Made by a program: the position numbers and the translations under genes
Assembly: GCF_003427025.1 (NCBI RefSeq)
Contig: NZ_QVAI01000013.1
Location: 62,001-126,000, forward strand
Origin: Jiangella endophytica
Lineage (GTDB): Bacteria > Actinomycetota > Actinomycetes > Jiangellales > Jiangellaceae
Length of the DNA stretch: 64,000 nt
Direction of reading: 5' to 3'
The notes under the pieces: model-generated
The model's database searches: none
Told to the model about the DNA's origin: nothing
Seen by the model: only the letters and a program-made list of their open reading frames with translations
Shown: in pieces, positions 55,547 to 64,000 of the stretch
How positions within the stretch are numbered: position 1 is the first letter of the stretch
Layout of the letters: every line of letters begins with the position of its first letter

Positions 55547-57428
55547 CGCCGTGCCCGCCCGCCAGGCCGGTGACGCCGTCGTAGCGCAGCCGCAGCATCA
55601 TCCCCTGCTCGGCATGCGGCAGGTTGTGGCAGTGGTTCATCCAGACACCCGGGTTGGCGGCCTCGAACGCGACATCCCACGCCTCGCCCGGGCGGACGTC
55701 GAACGTGTCGACCCACAGCGGGCTGCCGGTCGCCGCCCGGCCGTCGCGCGCCAGCACGAGGACGCCGTGCCCGTGCAGGTGCCACGGGTGCGTCTCGAGG
55801 CTGCGGTTGACGACGGTGAAGCGGACAAGGTCGCCCTCGGCCACCAGTTGCTCCGGGATGGACGGGTGGCCGCGGCCGTTCACCGTCTGCGCGAACGCCG
55901 GCCCGCCGTCGACCATCGCCGCGCCGCGGTCCAGCACCATGGTGAAGTGCCGGTCGTACCGGGTGTTCAACGTGAACGGCACCTCCGCCGGTGCGCCGTA
56001 GTGCAGCGGGTCCAGCTCGGCCCAGGCGCCCGTCGCCGGGTCGCCGTCGCCGCCCAGCCGCATCCGGACCGAGCCGTCCACCGTCAGCGCGACCGGCCCG
56101 TCCGGCATCGTGAACGTGACGTCGTACCGGCCGCCCGCGGGCAGCCGCAACGCCCGCTCGGACACCTCGCCGGGCTCGTGCACGTCTCGCCCGTCGACGG
56201 CGACCAGCCGGAACGCCGTCCCGGCCAGCCCGAACCGGTGCGGCTCGGAGTCGGTGTTCAGCAGCCGCAGCCGGACCGACGCACCCGGCTCGGCCGCTTC
56301 CTCGCGCACGCCGTCGTCGTCGCCGATCGCCAGCACGCCGTCATACGTGTGCACCGGCAGGACGAGGTCGACGTCGTCGGGGTCGGCGTCGCGCGGGTCG
56401 ACGACGAGGGTGCCGTACAGCCCGCGCCGCACGCCGACGTGGGAGACCTGGTGCGTGTGGTACCAGAACGTGCCGGCCTGGTCGGCGCGGAAGCGGTAGC
56501 CGAACTCGGCGCCGGGCCCGACCACGTCCTGCGTGGTGCCGGGCGCACCGTCCTCGCCGCACGCGACGTCGTAGCCGTGCCAGTGGATCGTGACGCCGTC
56601 GGAGATGTCCTCGTTGCGCAGCGTCACCTCGACGAGGTCGCCCTGGACGGCGGTCAGCGGCGGCCCGGGCAGCCGGCCGTCGAAGGTCCACGCGTCGACC
56701 TCGTGCCCGGATGCCAGCACGACCGTCGCCGTGCGGGCCGTGACGGTGTACGGCCGGACGGTGCCGCCCGCGCCCGGCGTCGTCGGCCCGCGCAGGTCGG
56801 TCACCGCGGTGCCGTGCATGGCCGGATGGACGGCGGCCGCTCCCCCGCCCGCGTCGGCCGACGGCGCGCGGACGAACGCCAGCCCGACCCCGGCCGCGCC
56901 CGCCCCCGCGGCCGCGATGCCGAGGAACCGGCGCCGTGACAGCGGCGCCGCCGCCACACCGTCCGCGCCGGTCGCCGGGGCCACCGCCTGCGTCGTCACG
57001 AGCACCGCGGCGCCCACGCCGGCCAGCGCGAGCAGCGCGACGCTCCACGTCAGCGGATAACCGCCGACGTACGTCACGACGAACGCGGCCAGCGCCGCGT
57101 ACCCGACCGCGAACAGCGCCGTCACCGCGACCGGCGGCAGGGCGCCACCACGCAGCAGTGGCCGCCCGGCCAGCACCGCCGCGGCCACCACCGTCACGAC
57201 CAGCAGCGGCACCCCGACCAGCAGTTTCTCCTGCACGAACCACCAGCCGCGCTCGGCCAGGACGGCGACCAGCCCCAGTCGGCCGGCCACCGCCAGCACG
57301 CCGCCGGCGGCCAGGCCCAGCGCCACCCGCGTCCGGCCGGCCGCGGCCACCGCGCCCGCGGCCAGCCAGAGTGCCGCCGTCAGGACCGCGACGACGTGGT
57401 CGAGGACGATCAGCTGGCCGGTGCTCAC
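55533..57428 (-). CDS. Membrane-anchored multicopper oxidase with internal twin-arginine motif
   Basis: A 631-aa protein. Residues 1-150 contain about five membrane helices. SRRRFLGIAAAGAGAAGVGLA (164-184) is a Tat-like signal placed after them. The multicopper oxidase follows, with copper ligands in TIHWHG, FWYHTHQ, HPWHLHGHG and NHCHNLPHAEQGM, so T1 and T2/T3 sites are complete. It probably oxidises metal ions or phenols outside the cell; copper tolerance is possible. The GTG start overlaps the DUF6220 stop (GTGA). Confidence 0.88.
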   Translation of the reverse strand: MSTGQLIVLDHVVAVLTAALWLAAGAVAAAGRTRVALGLAAGGVLAVAGRLGLVAVLAERGWWFVQEKLLVGVPLLVVTVVAAAVLAGRPLLRGGALPPVAVTALFAVGYAALAAFVVTYVGGYPLTWSVALLALAGVGAAVLVTTQAVAPATGADGVAAAPLSRRRFLGIAAAGAGAAGVGLAFVRAPSADAGGGAAAVHPAMHGTAVTDLRGPTTPGAGGTVRPYTVTARTATVVLASGHEVDAWTFDGRLPGPPLTAVQGDLVEVTLRNEDISDGVTIHWHGYDVACGEDGAPGTTQDVVGPGAEFGYRFRADQAGTFWYHTHQVSHVGVRRGLYGTLVVDPRDADPDDVDLVLPVHTYDGVLAIGDDDGVREEAAEPGASVRLRLLNTDSEPHRFGLAGTAFRLVAVDGRDVHEPGEVSERALRLPAGGRYDVTFTMPDGPVALTVDGSVRMRLGGDGDPATGAWAELDPLHYGAPAEVPFTLNTRYDRHFTMVLDRGAAMVDGGPAFAQTVNGRGHPSIPEQLVAEGDLVRFTVVNRSLETHPWHLHGHGVLVLARDGRAATGSPLWVDTFDVRPGEAWDVAFEAANPGVWMNHCHNLPHAEQGMMLRLRYDGVTGLAGGHGDAQH

Positions 57429-57850
57429 GCCGCGACGGAGGGCTGCTGCGGGGACGCCACCAGCCGGCGGGCGTCGGCGAGCACCCGGGCGGTGAGGCCC
57501 ATGATCGCCAGGCCGTTCAGCGCGTGCAGCCCGAACACCAGCGTGCCGGCGGTCGTCGACGTGTCGCTGGAATCGTTCAGCGCGTCGGCGAGCACCCGGA
57601 TCAGGCTCTGCAGCAGCACGAGCCCGGCGATCCCGGCGGTCATCCCGATCAGCCGCCCGCCGGCCTTGGCCACCGCCGCCACGATCGTCGCCAGCACGGC
57701 CAGCAGGAGCAGCACCGTCCCGCCGATCGCGTGGGCGTCGAACGCCTCGTCGTTGGGCGCGGTGTCGAACGCGCCGGCCGCCGCCAGATAGAACTGCACC
57801 ACGACCGCCGCGAGCATGAGCACCGCGAAGCCGAGGAAGATCTTCCGCAT
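57425..57850 (-). CDS. DUF6220 membrane protein
   Basis: A 141-aa protein with four helices (FLGFAVLMLAAVVVQFYLAA; IGGTVLLLLAVLATIVAAVA; LIGMTAGIAGLVLLQSLIRVLA; VFGLHALNGLAIMGLTARVL). It has a conserved-looking FDAHAIGG and GLHALNG, whose His residues could bind haem or copper. The ATG at 57850 follows GGAGGGAG. It is the first gene of the multicopper oxidase operon. The family has no assigned function; partnership with the oxidase is inferred. Confidence 0.75.
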   Translation of the reverse strand: MRKIFLGFAVLMLAAVVVQFYLAAAGAFDTAPNDEAFDAHAIGGTVLLLLAVLATIVAAVAKAGGRLIGMTAGIAGLVLLQSLIRVLADALNDSSDTSTTAGTLVFGLHALNGLAIMGLTARVLADARRLVASPQQPSVAA

Positions 57851-57999
57851 GATCGCTCCCTCCGGGCCGGCTCCACTGCCGGTCCCGGGAGTGATCATTC
57901 GCCCGGACGGGGGTGCGGGTCGTCCGCTACGGAACGGCACCGGGTACGCAGATCCGCGTAGCCGGATGCCCGCCGGCTACGCCCGCTGACGTACGCGGG

Positions 58000-58842
58000 T
58001 CACGACGCCGCCAGCCGCGCCTTCTCGGCGTCGACGTCGAAGTCGGCCGGCGGCCAGTCCAGCTTCAGCGCCGCGAGGTGCTCGACCAGCAGCTGCGTCA
58101 CCGCGAGATTGCGGTACCACTTGCGGTCGGCCGGCACGACGTACCAGGGCGCGGCGTCGGTGTTGCAGCGCTCCAGCGCGATCTCGTAGGCGCGCTGGAA
58201 ATGCGGCCAGAGCTTGCGGTCGTCGATGTCGCCGGGGTTGTACTTCCAGTACTTCGCCGGGTTCTCCAGCCGCTCGGCCAGCCGGTCGCGCTGCTCGTCG
58301 GCGGAGATGTGGAGCATGACCTTGACGACGACGCAGCCGGCGTCGGTCAGCTCGCGCTCGAACTCGTTGATGGCGTCGTAGCGGGCCTCGAGGACCGCCG
58401 GCCGGGCCAGCTCGCGCACCCGGGCCACCAGCACGTCCTCGTAGTGACTGCGGTCGAAGACACCGACGTGCCCCGCGTCGGGCAGCGCCTGGCGGATGCG
58501 CCAGAGGAAGCCGCGGCGCCGCTCGGCCGCCGTTGGCGCCTTGAACGCCCGGATGCTGACGCCCTGCGGGTCCATCAGGCCGACCGCGTGCCGCATGGTG
58601 CCGCCCTTGCCGGAGGTGTCCATGCCCTGGACGACCAGCAGCAGCCGCTGGTCGCCGCCGCTGCGACCGGCCGCGAACAGCCGCTCCTGCAGTTCGGAGA
58701 TGACCGGGCCGAGCTCCTGCAGCGCGGCCTGCCCGTCCTCCTTCTTACCGTCGAAGCCGGGGGTGCCGCGGGTGTCGAGCGACGCGAGGTCGACGGGTCC
58801 GGACGGGAGGCGAAGCTGCGACGACCACGTCGGCTGAGTCAT
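58000..58842 (-). CDS. ppk2: Polyphosphate kinase 2 family protein
   Basis: A 280-aa PPK2-family phosphotransferase that uses polyphosphate to phosphorylate nucleotides. Walker A is VVQGMDTSGKGGTMRH, the lid/Walker B region is VFDRSHYEDVLVARV, and FKAPTAAERRRGFLWRIRQALP and NPAKYWKYNPGDIDDRKLWPHFQRAYE are class features. Single-domain class I or III (AMP/ADP) cannot be separated safely from these motifs. The gene is monocistronic and divergent from the helicase gene. Confidence 0.9.
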   Translation of the reverse strand: MTQPTWSSQLRLPSGPVDLASLDTRGTPGFDGKKEDGQAALQELGPVISELQERLFAAGRSGGDQRLLLVVQGMDTSGKGGTMRHAVGLMDPQGVSIRAFKAPTAAERRRGFLWRIRQALPDAGHVGVFDRSHYEDVLVARVRELARPAVLEARYDAINEFERELTDAGCVVVKVMLHISADEQRDRLAERLENPAKYWKYNPGDIDDRKLWPHFQRAYEIALERCNTDAAPWYVVPADRKWYRNLAVTQLLVEHLAALKLDWPPADFDVDAEKARLAAS

Positions 58843-58934
58843 CGATTCAGCGTAACGGAGGAGGCCGGACCGGGGGCCGGTACAATTGACGATTCGGTCT
58901 GGCTGGGACCGAACGGCTTCGGAAAGGGAACGTC

Positions 58935-61196
58935 ATCGACGCCGAGAAGCACGACGCGGCCACCCGGCCGGCGGGCGGTCACGACGACGCCTCCGACGAG
59001 GAACAGCCGTACATCACCCACCTGTACGACCGGCTCGACGAGCTCAAGGCGCGGCTCACGGCTCGGCTGGCCACGCTGTACCGCGAGCACGGCGGCACGC
59101 ACGCGTCCGTCTGGGACCGCGAGGCGTTCGTCGCCCGCGACGTCGAACGGCTGGAGCGGCTCGGCTCGGTCGACCGCGGGTTGTGCTTCGGCCGGCTCGA
59201 CTTCCGCGACGGCCACACCAGCTACATCGGCCGCATGGGCCTCACCGACGACGACTACGAGCAGTTGCTGGTCGACTGGCGGGCGCCCGCGGCCGAGCCG
59301 TTCTATCGCGCCACCGCCGCCGACCCGGGCGACCTGGTCCGCCGACGGCACATCCTGACGCGGCTGCGCAAGGTCCTCTCCGTCGACGACGAGGTGTTCG
59401 ACCTCGCCGCGATGCCGGCCGGCGGGCAGGGCAACCTGCGCGGCGAGGCGGCGCTGCTGGCGGCGCTGACAGAGCACCGCACCGGCCGCATGTCCGACAT
59501 CGTCGCGACCATCCAGTCCGAGCAGGACCGCATCATCCGGTCGCCGCTGTCCGGCGTGCTCGTCGTGCAGGGCGGGCCTGGCACCGGCAAGACGGTCGCG
59601 GCGCTGCACCGCGCGGCCTACCTGCTGTACACCCACCGCGACCGCCTGGGCTCCACCGGCGTGCTCGTGGTCGGGCCGAACCGCACGTTCCTGCACTACA
59701 TCGACCAGGTGCTGCCGTCGCTGGGCGAGACCGGCGTGGTCCTGGCGACGGTCGGCGAGTTGGTGCCCGGCGTCGAGGCGGCCGGCGACGACCCCGCCGA
59801 CGTCGCCGTCGTCAAGGGCGACCCCCGCATGGCCGACGTCATCGCCGTCGCCCTCCGCGACCGCCAGCGGCTGCCCGGCGGGCCGCTGGAGCTCAAGGTC
59901 GACCGCGTCGAGCTGACGCTGGCACCGTCGGCGGTCCGGGCCGCCCGCACCCGGGCGCGGCGCGCCCGCAAACCGCACAACGTCGCCCGCCGCGTGTTCG
60001 TCCGCGAGCTGCTCAACCACCTCGCCGACGAGCAGGCCCGGGTGCTGGGCGAGTCGCTGGACGACGACGACCTCGCCGAGATCCGCGCCGACCTCGCCGC
60101 CGAGCCGGCCGTCGCCGCCGTCGTCGACGAGCTGTGGCCGGCGCTGACGCCGCAGCGGCTGCTGAGCGAGCTGTTCGCCTCACCGTCGCTGCTCGCTTCC
60201 GCAGGCGGTGACCTCACGGCGGCCGAGCGGGCGCTGCTGTCGCGGTCGCCGGACGCGCCGTGGACGACGGCCGACGTGCCACTGCTCGACGAGGCCGCGG
60301 AGCTGCTCGGCGAGATCGACGACCCCGGCGAGGCGGCCCGGCTGGCCCGGCAGCGCGAGGAGGCGGAGATCCAGTACGCCCGCGACCTGCTGGACGAGCT
60401 GGAGCTGGAGATCCCGGTCGATCCCACGCTGGTGGCAGAGCGGTACCGCGGCGGCGAGGCGCGGCGCAGCGTCGCCGAACGGGCCGGGCTCGACCGCTCG
60501 TGGGCGTTCGGGCACGTCATCGTCGACGAGGCTCAGGAGCTGTCGCCGATGGCGTGGCGCATGGTCATGCGCCGGGCGCCGGGCCGCTCGATGACCGTCG
60601 TCGGCGACATCGCCCAGACGGGCTCCGCGGCGGGCGCGCGGTCGTGGGCCGACGTGCTCGAGCCGCACGTGCCGGGCCGGTGGCGGCAGGAGACACTGTC
60701 GGTCAACTACCGGACGCCGAGCGAGGTGATGGATCTCGCGGCGCGGGTGCTGCACGCGATCGACCCCGCGCTGGAGCCGCCGACGTCGGTGCGCTCGACC
60801 GGCGAGCAGCCGCGCACGGTGCCGGTGTGGTCGTCGCTGGACCTCGTGGAGCAGCTGGCGACGGAGGTGTCGGCCGAGCTGAAGGCCGTCGGCTCCGGGC
60901 GGCTGGCGGTGCTCGTGCCGGCCGCACGGCTGGACGAGGTGCACGGCGCGCTGGCCGAGGCGCTGCCGGTCGCGGTGTCGCGCGCCTCGACGGCCGACGC
61001 GCTGGACGCGCCGGTGGCCGTCCTGACCGCCGGCCAGGCCAAGGGCCTCGAGTTCGACACCGTCCTGGTGGTCGAGCCGGCCGAACTGCTCGCCGAGTCC
61101 GTCCGCGGCGCCACCGACCTGTACGTCGCCGTCACCCGGCCCACCCAGCGGCTGGTGCTGCTGCACGCCGAGCCGTTGCCGCCGATGCTCGCCTGA
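58935..61196 (+). CDS. HelD-like RNA polymerase-associated UvrD/Rep-type helicase
   Basis: About 753 aa. The N-terminal coiled arm (QPYITHLYDRLDELKARLTARL, then DRGLCFGRLDFRDGHTSYIGRMG) is typical of HelD. Helicase motifs: GGPGTGKT (about K219), IVDEAQELSPMAWRMV, GDIAQTGSAAG, and near the end LTAGQAKGLEFDTVLVVEP and LYVAVTRPTQRL. HelD proteins recycle stalled RNA polymerase, and the actinobacterial relative HelR gives rifamycin tolerance. No ATG/GTG/TTG occurs in frame before residue 83, inside the conserved core. I place the start at ATC 58935, 6 nt after a strong GGAAAGGG. Confidence 0.85.
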   Translation: MDAEKHDAATRPAGGHDDASDEEQPYITHLYDRLDELKARLTARLATLYREHGGTHASVWDREAFVARDVERLERLGSVDRGLCFGRLDFRDGHTSYIGRMGLTDDDYEQLLVDWRAPAAEPFYRATAADPGDLVRRRHILTRLRKVLSVDDEVFDLAAMPAGGQGNLRGEAALLAALTEHRTGRMSDIVATIQSEQDRIIRSPLSGVLVVQGGPGTGKTVAALHRAAYLLYTHRDRLGSTGVLVVGPNRTFLHYIDQVLPSLGETGVVLATVGELVPGVEAAGDDPADVAVVKGDPRMADVIAVALRDRQRLPGGPLELKVDRVELTLAPSAVRAARTRARRARKPHNVARRVFVRELLNHLADEQARVLGESLDDDDLAEIRADLAAEPAVAAVVDELWPALTPQRLLSELFASPSLLASAGGDLTAAERALLSRSPDAPWTTADVPLLDEAAELLGEIDDPGEAARLARQREEAEIQYARDLLDELELEIPVDPTLVAERYRGGEARRSVAERAGLDRSWAFGHVIVDEAQELSPMAWRMVMRRAPGRSMTVVGDIAQTGSAAGARSWADVLEPHVPGRWRQETLSVNYRTPSEVMDLAARVLHAIDPALEPPTSVRSTGEQPRTVPVWSSLDLVEQLATEVSAELKAVGSGRLAVLVPAARLDEVHGALAEALPVAVSRASTADALDAPVAVLTAGQAKGLEFDTVLVVEPAELLAESVRGATDLYVAVTRPTQRLVLLHAEPLPPMLA

Positions 61197-61205
61197 GCCG
61201 AATCG

Positions 61206-61253
61206 ATGGTTGGCGGTCTGGTGGTGCCGTGGCGCCACCAGACCGCCAACCAT
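61206..61253. terminator. Bidirectional terminator, 19-bp stem
   Basis: 61206-61224 and 61235-61253 are perfectly complementary around a 10-nt loop. It lies between the convergent helicase (stop 61196) and PfpI-like (stop 61270) genes. Confidence 0.85.
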
Positions 61254-61269
61254 TCGTCCGTAGCGAGCG

Positions 61270-61830
61270 TCAGACGGGGGCTGCCTTGCGCAGCTGCTCC
61301 ATGAAGGCGCCGAACCACTGTGGGTGGTCGGGCCAGGCACGGCCGGTCACCAGGTTGCCGTCGACCACGCCGGCGCCGTCGACGTAGGTGCCGCCTGCGG
61401 TCTCGACGTCGACCGCGAGCGCCGGGTAGGCCGACGACCGGCGTCCGGAGAGAGTCTGCGCGGCGGCCAGCAGCAGCGGGCCGTGGCACAGGGCGGCCGT
61501 CGGTGCGCCGCTGTCCATGAAGTGCTTGACGATGCGCTGGGCGTCGGCGTCGTTGCGGATGTACTCGGGCGCACGGCCGCCGGGTACCACGACCGCCACG
61601 TAGTCGTCGACGTTCACGTCGGAGAACGCGATGTCGGCTGGCCAGCTGTGGCCGGCCTTCTCGGTGTACGTGTCGAACCCGTCGACGAAGTCGTGCACGA
61701 CGAACTGCAGCTTCTTCACCGACGGCGCCGCGACGTCGACCTCGTAGCCCTCTTCGAGCAGCCGCTGGTACGGGTAGAAGAACTCCAGATCCTCGGCCGC
61801 GTCGCCGGTCAGGATGAGCACCTTGGGCAT
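61270..61830 (-). CDS. DJ-1/PfpI-family protein
   Basis: A 186-aa flavodoxin-like fold protein. VLILTGDAAEDLEFFYPYQRLLEEGYEVDVAAP at the start and VVVPGGRAPEYIRND in the middle are family hallmarks. The nucleophile elbow is ALCHGPLLLAAA, with the reactive Cys before His. Asp/His partners are around GRAWPDHP. Members act as glyoxalase III/deglycase, chaperone or protease. It is convergent with the helicase gene. The precise activity is unknown. Confidence 0.9.
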   Translation of the reverse strand: MPKVLILTGDAAEDLEFFYPYQRLLEEGYEVDVAAPSVKKLQFVVHDFVDGFDTYTEKAGHSWPADIAFSDVNVDDYVAVVVPGGRAPEYIRNDADAQRIVKHFMDSGAPTAALCHGPLLLAAAQTLSGRRSSAYPALAVDVETAGGTYVDGAGVVDGNLVTGRAWPDHPQWFGAFMEQLRKAAPV

Positions 61831-61909
61831 GGGTCGGACCTCCTCGTCGCGCTACGGACTCTGCACACTCGCCAGTCTCCGCCCGCGCCGGCCGCCGCTG
61901 CCAGTGCGG

Positions 61910-62944
61910 TTATCGCGATCCGAGAGAGGCCGCGCCGTCCCTGCTCAGCGCCGTCAGACGGGACACCGCGCGGAAGTACTTCTTGCGGTACCCGCCCGCC
62001 AGCAGTTCCGGCGTGAACAACCGGTCCAGCGGCACTCCGCCGGCGACGACGGCGAGGTCACGGTCGTAGAGCCGGTCGGCCAGCACGACCAGCCGCAGCG
62101 CCGTCGACTGGTCGTCGACGGTGCGCACCCCGCGCAGGTGGACGCGGCGGACGCCGTCGAGCAGCGGTCCGTACCGCGACGGGTGGACGGTGGCCAGGTG
62201 CGCCACCAGCGCGTCGAAGTCGTCCAGCGTGACGCCCTCCCCCGTCGCCGAGGACGTGACGAGCGCGTCGTCGACCGGCGGCGGCGCCGACGGCAGCCCG
62301 CGGTGCCGGTAGTCCTCACCGTCGATCCGGACGACGGTGAACCGCGCGGCCAGTCGCTGGATCTCGCGGAGGAAGTCCGCCGCCGCGAACCGGCCCTCGC
62401 CGAGCTGGTCCGGCAAGGTGTTGCTGGTCGCGGCCAGCCGGACGCCGCGCTCGGACAACCGGCCGAGCAGCGTCGACACCAGCACGGTGTCGCCGGGGTC
62501 ATCCAGCTCGAACTCATCGACGCAGACCAGCCGCTGGGCGGAGAGCGCCTCGACGGCGGTCGCGAAGCCGAGTGCGCCGGCGAGGTTGGTGAGCTCGACG
62601 AACGTGCAGAACAGCTTCCGCTCCGGCGGCACCGGCGCGGCGTGCCACAGCGACGCCAGCAGGTGCGTCTTGCCGACGCCGAACCCGCCGTCGAGGTAGA
62701 TCCCCGCACCCGGGGCCGCGCCCGACGGCCGCCGGAACCACCCGCGGCGCCGCTCGCCGTCACCGTCGCCGGCGGCGGCAGCGAAGGCCCGCGCGGCGTC
62801 GACCGCCGCGGCCTGGCTGGGGACGGCGGGATCGGTGCGGTAGCCGTCGAAGCTGACGTCGCGGAACCGCGGTGGCGGCACCAGATCGGTGACGAGGCGC
62901 GCCGCCGGCACGTCCGGACGACGGCCGGCGAGGCGGTCCGGCAT
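61910..62944 (-). CDS. zapE: ZapE (AFG1-like) cell-division ATPase
   Basis: A 344-aa P-loop ATPase. GIYLDGGFGVGKTHLLASLWHA is Walker A, LVCVDEFELDDPGDTVLVSTLLGRL is Walker B, and LAATSNTLPDQLGEGRF is the sensor 1/arginine-finger region. The N-terminal PPPRFRDVSFDGYR and C-terminal LRLVVLADRLYDRDL match the AFG1/ZapE family. ZapE interacts with the Z ring in E. coli under stress; in actinobacteria its role is not well defined. It is divergent from the reductase gene with a 23-nt gap. Confidence 0.9.
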   Translation of the reverse strand: MPDRLAGRRPDVPAARLVTDLVPPPRFRDVSFDGYRTDPAVPSQAAAVDAARAFAAAAGDGDGERRRGWFRRPSGAAPGAGIYLDGGFGVGKTHLLASLWHAAPVPPERKLFCTFVELTNLAGALGFATAVEALSAQRLVCVDEFELDDPGDTVLVSTLLGRLSERGVRLAATSNTLPDQLGEGRFAAADFLREIQRLAARFTVVRIDGEDYRHRGLPSAPPPVDDALVTSSATGEGVTLDDFDALVAHLATVHPSRYGPLLDGVRRVHLRGVRTVDDQSTALRLVVLADRLYDRDLAVVAGGVPLDRLFTPELLAGGYRKKYFRAVSRLTALSRDGAASLGSR

Positions 62945-62967
62945 GCCGACAATCGTAAGGTTCTTAC

Positions 62968-63654
62968 GTGCAGCAGCTCTATCCGCCCGGCGCTACCGCC
63001 GACCTCGAGGCCGCCTACGCCTGTCCTCCGCTCGACGCCGGCGCGACCTGGCTGCGGGCCAACATGGTGACCAGCCTCGACGGTGCGGCGCAGGGCCCCG
63101 ACGGCCGGTCGGCGACGGTGTCCAGCCCGCCCGACCGCGTGGTGCTCTCGCTGCTTCGCCGGCTGGCCGACGTCGTCCTGGCCGGCGCCGGAACCGTCCG
63201 CGCGGAGCGCTACGGCCCCGTCGACCGGCCCATCGCCGTCGCCAGCCGCTCCCTCGACCTCGATCCCGCGGCGCCGCTGTTCACCGAGGCGACGCACCGG
63301 ACCATCGTGCTGACCTGCGCGTCCGCACCCGCCGACCGGCGGAGGGTGTTCGAGGAGGTCGCCGACGTGGTCGTCGCCGGCGAGACCTCGCTGGACGTCC
63401 CCGCCGCCGTCCGGGCGCTGGCCGAGCGCGGCCTGACCCGCATCCTGTGCGAGGGCGGCCCGCACCTGCTGTCGGCGATCGTCGCGGCCGGCGCCCTGGA
63501 CGAGCTCTGCTACACGCTGACGCCGTCGATGGTCGGCGGCCGGTCGCACCGCATGCTCGAGACGCCCGCATCGCTGCGCAGCGACTGGTCGCTCGGCCAC
63601 ATCCTCGAGGACGAGGGCACGCTGCTGATGCGCTGGGTGGCGCGCCGGTCCTGA
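62968..63654 (+). CDS. RibD C-terminal-like pyrimidine reductase family protein
   Basis: A 228-aa NADPH-dependent reductase of the RibD/DHFR-like fold. RANMVTSLDGAAQGPDGRSATVSSPPDRVVLSLLRRLADVVLAGAGTVRAERYGP and ALAERGLTRILCEGGPHLLSAIVAAGALDELCYTLTP are the family hallmarks. No deaminase domain is present. Such stand-alone members occur widely in actinobacteria and are not certain to act in riboflavin synthesis. The GTG start at 62968 is close to the divergent zapE start. Confidence 0.85.
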   Translation: MQQLYPPGATADLEAAYACPPLDAGATWLRANMVTSLDGAAQGPDGRSATVSSPPDRVVLSLLRRLADVVLAGAGTVRAERYGPVDRPIAVASRSLDLDPAAPLFTEATHRTIVLTCASAPADRRRVFEEVADVVVAGETSLDVPAAVRALAERGLTRILCEGGPHLLSAIVAAGALDELCYTLTPSMVGGRSHRMLETPASLRSDWSLGHILEDEGTLLMRWVARRS

Positions 63655-63686
63655 CCGTTGTCGGCGGCGTGGTACAGACTGGGCCC

Positions 63687-64000
63687 ATGCGACTCCCGGT
63701 CCTGCCGCCCGTGCCGCCGATGCTGGCCAAACCCGTCAAGGGCATCCCCGACGGCGACCTCAGCTTCGAGCCCAAGTGGGACGGCTTCCGGTCCATCATC
63801 TTCCGCGACGGCGACGACGTCGAGATCGGCAGCCGCAACGAGAAGCCGATGACGAGGTACTTCCCCGAGCTGGTCGAGGCCGTGAAGGCGAACTTCCCCG
63901 AGCGCGCGGTGGTCGACGGCGAGATCGTGCTGGTCGGCGAGTCCGGCGACCGCCTCGACTTCGAGATGCTGCAGCAGCGCATCCACCCCGCCGCCAGCCG
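63687..64000 (+). CDS. ATP-dependent DNA ligase, 5' part (runs off the window)
   Basis: The first 104 aa of an ATP-dependent DNA ligase. The adenylation motif I is FEPKWDGFRSIIFR, with Lys as the AMP-accepting residue. IGSRNEKPMTRYFPELVEAV is motif II/Ia region, and VVDGEIVLVGESGDRLDFEMLQQRI is motif III. The short N-terminus (MRLPVLPPVPPMLAKPV) is that of LigC-type ligases used in repair. The frame is open at 64000. Confidence 0.9.
   Translation, partial: MRLPVLPPVPPMLAKPVKGIPDGDLSFEPKWDGFRSIIFRDGDDVEIGSRNEKPMTRYFPELVEAVKANFPERAVVDGEIVLVGESGDRLDFEMLQQRIHPAAS

Overview
The window is very GC-rich (long G/C runs, codons mostly ending in G or C), with many GTG starts and many 1-8 nt gene overlaps. 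It carries SsgB, a mycothiol-dependent-isomerase-type protein, DUF1876, DUF4333, DUF6343, CGNR, PrsW and HelD-like genes and a Cys-type 'RRHVD' leader peptide. This combination points to a filamentous or spore-forming actinomycete (Actinomycetota). I cannot name the genus from sequence alone.

Layout. 0-6.9 kb: small regulators and redox/stress genes (cupin + FCD-type GntR, TetR + aldo/keto reductase, an ECF sigma factor with SnoaL-like tail, DUF1876, a dienelactone-hydrolase-like protein, a PEBP protein). 6.9-20.5 kb: a compact biosynthetic locus of two divergent, tightly overlapping operons. The minus operon encodes a 32-aa precursor peptide, an E1-like/leader-binding protein, a CocE/S15-like hydrolase, a YcaO cyclodehydratase, a SagB-type dehydrogenase and two ABC exporter halves. 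The plus operon encodes a beta-propeller protein, a prolyl-oligopeptidase-type S9 peptidase and a FecCD permease/ATPase/lipoprotein uptake system. I read it as a thiazole/oxazole-modified microcin (TOMM, azol(in)e RiPP) cluster with its own importer, possibly a peptide metallophore. The precursor has Ser/Thr but no Cys, and an AT-rich Fur-like operator lies between the operons. This is the most interesting system in the window.

20.5-31 kb: cold-shock protein, SigB/F-type sigma factor, Tat-exported beta-helix protein, two small genes with apparent single-base frameshifts, a SigJ-type sigma factor with its FAD oxidoreductase, a frameshifted CPBP protease, a PrsW protease, a phnM-like remnant and tRNA-Val(CAC). 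This stretch looks accessory and partly decayed, or contains assembly indels. 31-38.6 kb: housekeeping-like genes (ssgB, CGNR, pabC-pabB, tRNA-Gly/Cys/Val, rsgA) with small regulators and enzymes. 38.8-42.3 kb: aidB-like acyl-CoA dehydrogenase, a 44-aa Cys-rich protein, a three-copy tandem duplication (about 350-470 bp units), and a DUF4333 lipoprotein.

42.3-46.3 kb: sulfate-assimilation operon (leader peptide, sulfite reductase, zinc ribbon, APS/PAPS reductase, siroheme synthase). 46.6-53.2 kb: a tripartite tricarboxylate transporter set (TctC; TctA fused to TctB) with a flavin-dependent oxidoreductase, an MFS permease and a class II aldolase, probably a GntR-controlled carboxylate utilisation unit. 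53.6-58 kb: quinone oxidoreductase/MarR pair with a twin operator, then an operon of DUF6220, membrane-anchored multicopper oxidase and a glutamyl-tRNA-reductase-dimerisation-like protein with PPDVG repeats. 58-64 kb: PPK2, HelD-like RNA polymerase-associated helicase (apparently lacking a normal start codon), DJ-1/PfpI, ZapE, RibD-like reductase and the start of an ATP-dependent DNA ligase that runs off the window.
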